64,000 nucleotides of DNA from Hyphomicrobiales bacterium. GTDB lineage: Bacteria; Pseudomonadota; Alphaproteobacteria; Rhizobiales; Rhizobiaceae. Position 1 is the stretch's first letter. Each line of letters begins with the position of its first letter. The notes under the pieces are model-generated. The model searched no databases, was not told the origin of the DNA, and saw only the letters and a list, made by a program, of their open reading frames with translations. Of the stretch, positions 62,651 through 64,000 are shown in pieces. The DNA lies in the NCBI GenBank assembly GCA_900468285.1, contig UBTF01000006.1, forward strand, positions 62,001-126,000. Reading direction: 5' to 3'. Made by a program: the position numbers and the translations under genes.

Positions 62651-63769
62651 TCACGCCTGTAGCGCGGCCCCCAGCAAGCCAAGTCCCATCAACAGCACGA
62701 AGACGGCGCCGGCGATTTCGATGGCGTGGGTGATGCCTGCGGCTTTGCGGCTGCCGGAACCGGCAAGGCGGATTGCGACATCCTTTGCCTTGACTGCGAT
62801 GATGGCAAGCAGCGACACGGTGATGGCGGTGCCGATGGACATGGCCAGCACCGACAGGACGCCGCCCATCAGCAGACCGTTCAACATCGAAAAGCTCATG
62901 ACGATGATGGCGCCGGAGCAGGGGCGAAGGCCGACTGCGACGATGGCCGACCATGCTTCCGGCAGGCTGAAATCACGCGACTGCAACAGCGACGGGTCCG
63001 GCGCATGGGCCTTGCCGCAGGCGTCGCAGATATCGCCGGTTCCGCTTAGGGCATGATCGGCAAAGACGGGCTGGCCCTGAAAGCGCAGACCGCTTCCCAT
63101 TCCGGTTTTGAGCGGGCCGGTTTTAAGCGGGCCTGTCTTGAGCGTTTCTGATGTGAACTGGTCTTTCGCTGGCGTTGCGGGACCGGAGGGAACGGCTGCT
63201 TCGAAGGCCAGTGCGGGGGAGGGACGGGCGGTAGCCATCAGGCTGCGGATCTTGCGAAACAGCAGCCATGCGCCAAACAGCGCCACCATGGCAAAACTCG
63301 CGATTTCCATGGCCTGCGTGGCCCTGGTCATGGTGATGGAGGTGCCGCGCAGCACGAGATAGGCCGCACCGACAAGGGCGATGGCGACCGCGCCCTGCAG
63401 CAGGGCGGAAACGAAGGAGATGATGATGCCGCGTCTCAGCTGCGTTTCATTGGCAATCATATAGGAAGAGATGACGGCCTTGCCGTGGCCGGGGCCTGCG
63501 GCATGAAAGACGCCATAGGCAAAGGACAGGGCGATCAGTGACGTCAGCGCCCAGGGGTCCTGACGCATCGCCCGCAAGGCGCCGGTCAGCGCGCGGTAGA
63601 ATGTCTGCTGGTGGACGTTGATCCACTGGAACAGCGGCGCAAGGGGACCGCCGACGGAAATCGAAGGTTCCGCCGAGCCTATTCCCAGCGGCGACTGGGC
63701 ATGGGCAAATGTGGCGGCGGTGAGGACTACTCCCAGCGTGATGAAAGCGCGGCCAGGCGTTTTCAGCAT
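62651..63769 (-). CDS. NicO-family nickel/cobalt transporter (RcnA-like)
   Basis: A 372-residue membrane protein. A signal-like N-terminus is followed by a short periplasmic part and six or more spans. ALSFAYGVFHAAGPGHGKAVISSYMIANETQLRRGIIISF contains the H-x4-D-like His motif (HAAGPGHGK) of NicO proteins. VGLRPCSGAIIVMSFSMLNG is the matching C-terminal motif. A loop (about 200-265) carries a thrice-repeated LKTGP unit, a CDACGKAH segment with Cys and His, and could bind metal. It overlaps the DUF1007 gene by seven bases, a common pairing. Import or export cannot be told from sequence. Confidence 0.85.
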   Translation of the reverse strand: MLKTPGRAFITLGVVLTAATFAHAQSPLGIGSAEPSISVGGPLAPLFQWINVHQQTFYRALTGALRAMRQDPWALTSLIALSFAYGVFHAAGPGHGKAVISSYMIANETQLRRGIIISFVSALLQGAVAIALVGAAYLVLRGTSITMTRATQAMEIASFAMVALFGAWLLFRKIRSLMATARPSPALAFEAAVPSGPATPAKDQFTSETLKTGPLKTGPLKTGMGSGLRFQGQPVFADHALSGTGDICDACGKAHAPDPSLLQSRDFSLPEAWSAIVAVGLRPCSGAIIVMSFSMLNGLLMGGVLSVLAMSIGTAITVSLLAIIAVKAKDVAIRLAGSGSRKAAGITHAIEIAGAVFVLLMGLGLLGAALQA

Positions 63770-64000
63770 GTCAGCTCCATGCGGGTGGCAAACAGTTTGG
63801 TCATGTCGGTGCCGGTGGGATCGTTGAAGAAGGCGTCGGTGAGGTTGCTCTGGTTCTGGGCGATGATCTCATCCGGATCGGGGCGCACGACCTTGTGCTT
63901 GCAGGCGGCAAGATGCGTGCCCTTGATGACGATGTCGCTGTCCTTGGCGAAATCGATGGCCGTATAGAGCGTCGGGTCCCATGCGCCGAAGGTCAGCGTA
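63763..64000 (-). CDS. DUF1007 periplasmic protein, C-terminal end (cut by window end)
   Basis: The last 79 codons of a frame that enters from beyond the window. The visible part reads TLTFGAWDPTLYTAIDFAKDSD, then HKVVRPDPDEIIAQNQ and ends TKLFATRMELTC, which fits the DUF1007 proteins found next to NicO transporters and thought to help metal transport. The stop codon lies within the start of the NicO gene (ATGCTGA), so the two are translationally coupled. Confidence 0.8.
   Translation of the reverse strand, partial: TLTFGAWDPTLYTAIDFAKDSDIVIKGTHLAACKHKVVRPDPDEIIAQNQSNLTDAFFNDPTGTDMTKLFATRMELTC

Noticed and set aside
1-64000. tRNA, rRNA, phage or insertion sequence genes
   Set aside because: None could be recognised in any intergenic gap or as transposase/integrase-like proteins.

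Overview
The window reads as a stretch of chromosome or chromid from an alphaproteobacterium of the Rhizobiaceae, most like Agrobacterium/Rhizobium. The grounds are gene content (SmoEFGK-MtlK polyol operon, SitABCD preceded by Mur-type palindromes, xylR-xylB-xylA, ExoD, DUF1328 and DUF2244 proteins), fairly GC-rich coding DNA, many ATGA start/stop overlaps, and palindromic intergenic repeats of the kind rhizobia carry. I see no rRNA, tRNA, phage, transposase or CRISPR. The assignment rests on recognising protein families by eye; no database was searched.

Region by region. 1-2.4 kb: the 3' end of an adenine deaminase gene, an M20 amidohydrolase and a phosphoribosyltransferase. 2.6-13.5 kb: an M19 dipeptidase followed by a complete five-gene oligopeptide-type ABC importer, then a LysR regulator and a second importer that has a binding protein and two permeases but no ATPase of its own. 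13.6-14.3 kb: an ExoD-like membrane protein. 14.4-23.5 kb: a polyol catabolic operon (SorC regulator, SmoEFGK importer, mannitol/polyol dehydrogenase, HAD phosphatase, FGGY pentulokinase) closed by a convergent RpiR regulator. 24.6-27.6 kb: an EI24/CysZ-like membrane protein, endonuclease III, a DUF2244 protein and an AraC-MGMT (Ada-like) repair protein. 27.7-31.8 kb: a SorC-type regulator divergent from transaldolase, an IclR regulator divergent from an SDR dehydrogenase, and a 57-residue DUF1328 protein.

31.9-36.8 kb: the sitABCD manganese importer with two Mur/Fur-type boxes in its promoter region, divergent from an unknown membrane-anchored histidine-rich protein. 36.8-42.5 kb: lysS, gltX, an unknown secreted or anchored helical protein, and a TerC protein. 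42.6-46.3 kb: a TetR repressor divergent from an EmrAB-type efflux pump, with two matching operators between them. 46.3-50.4 kb: DUF533, KDPG aldolase, a CYTH/CHAD pair and the tRNA hydroxylase TrhO. 50.5-56.4 kb: a CHASE4-GGDEF-EAL protein, the metNIQ methionine importer with interleaved inverted repeats upstream, and a nitroreductase. 57-60.9 kb: xylA, xylB and a LacI regulator with a perfect 15-bp inverted repeat upstream. 61-64 kb: a GNAT acetyltransferase, two small membrane proteins, a NicO-type nickel/cobalt transporter and the C-terminus of a DUF1007 protein.

Most of the window is carbon, peptide and metal uptake under local regulators, with a few housekeeping genes. I found no clear new defence or biosynthetic system. 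The most interesting points are regulatory DNA (metN leader, xylR, TetR, Mur and SorC candidate sites), a dispersed palindromic repeat family, and the histidine-rich protein next to the manganese importer.
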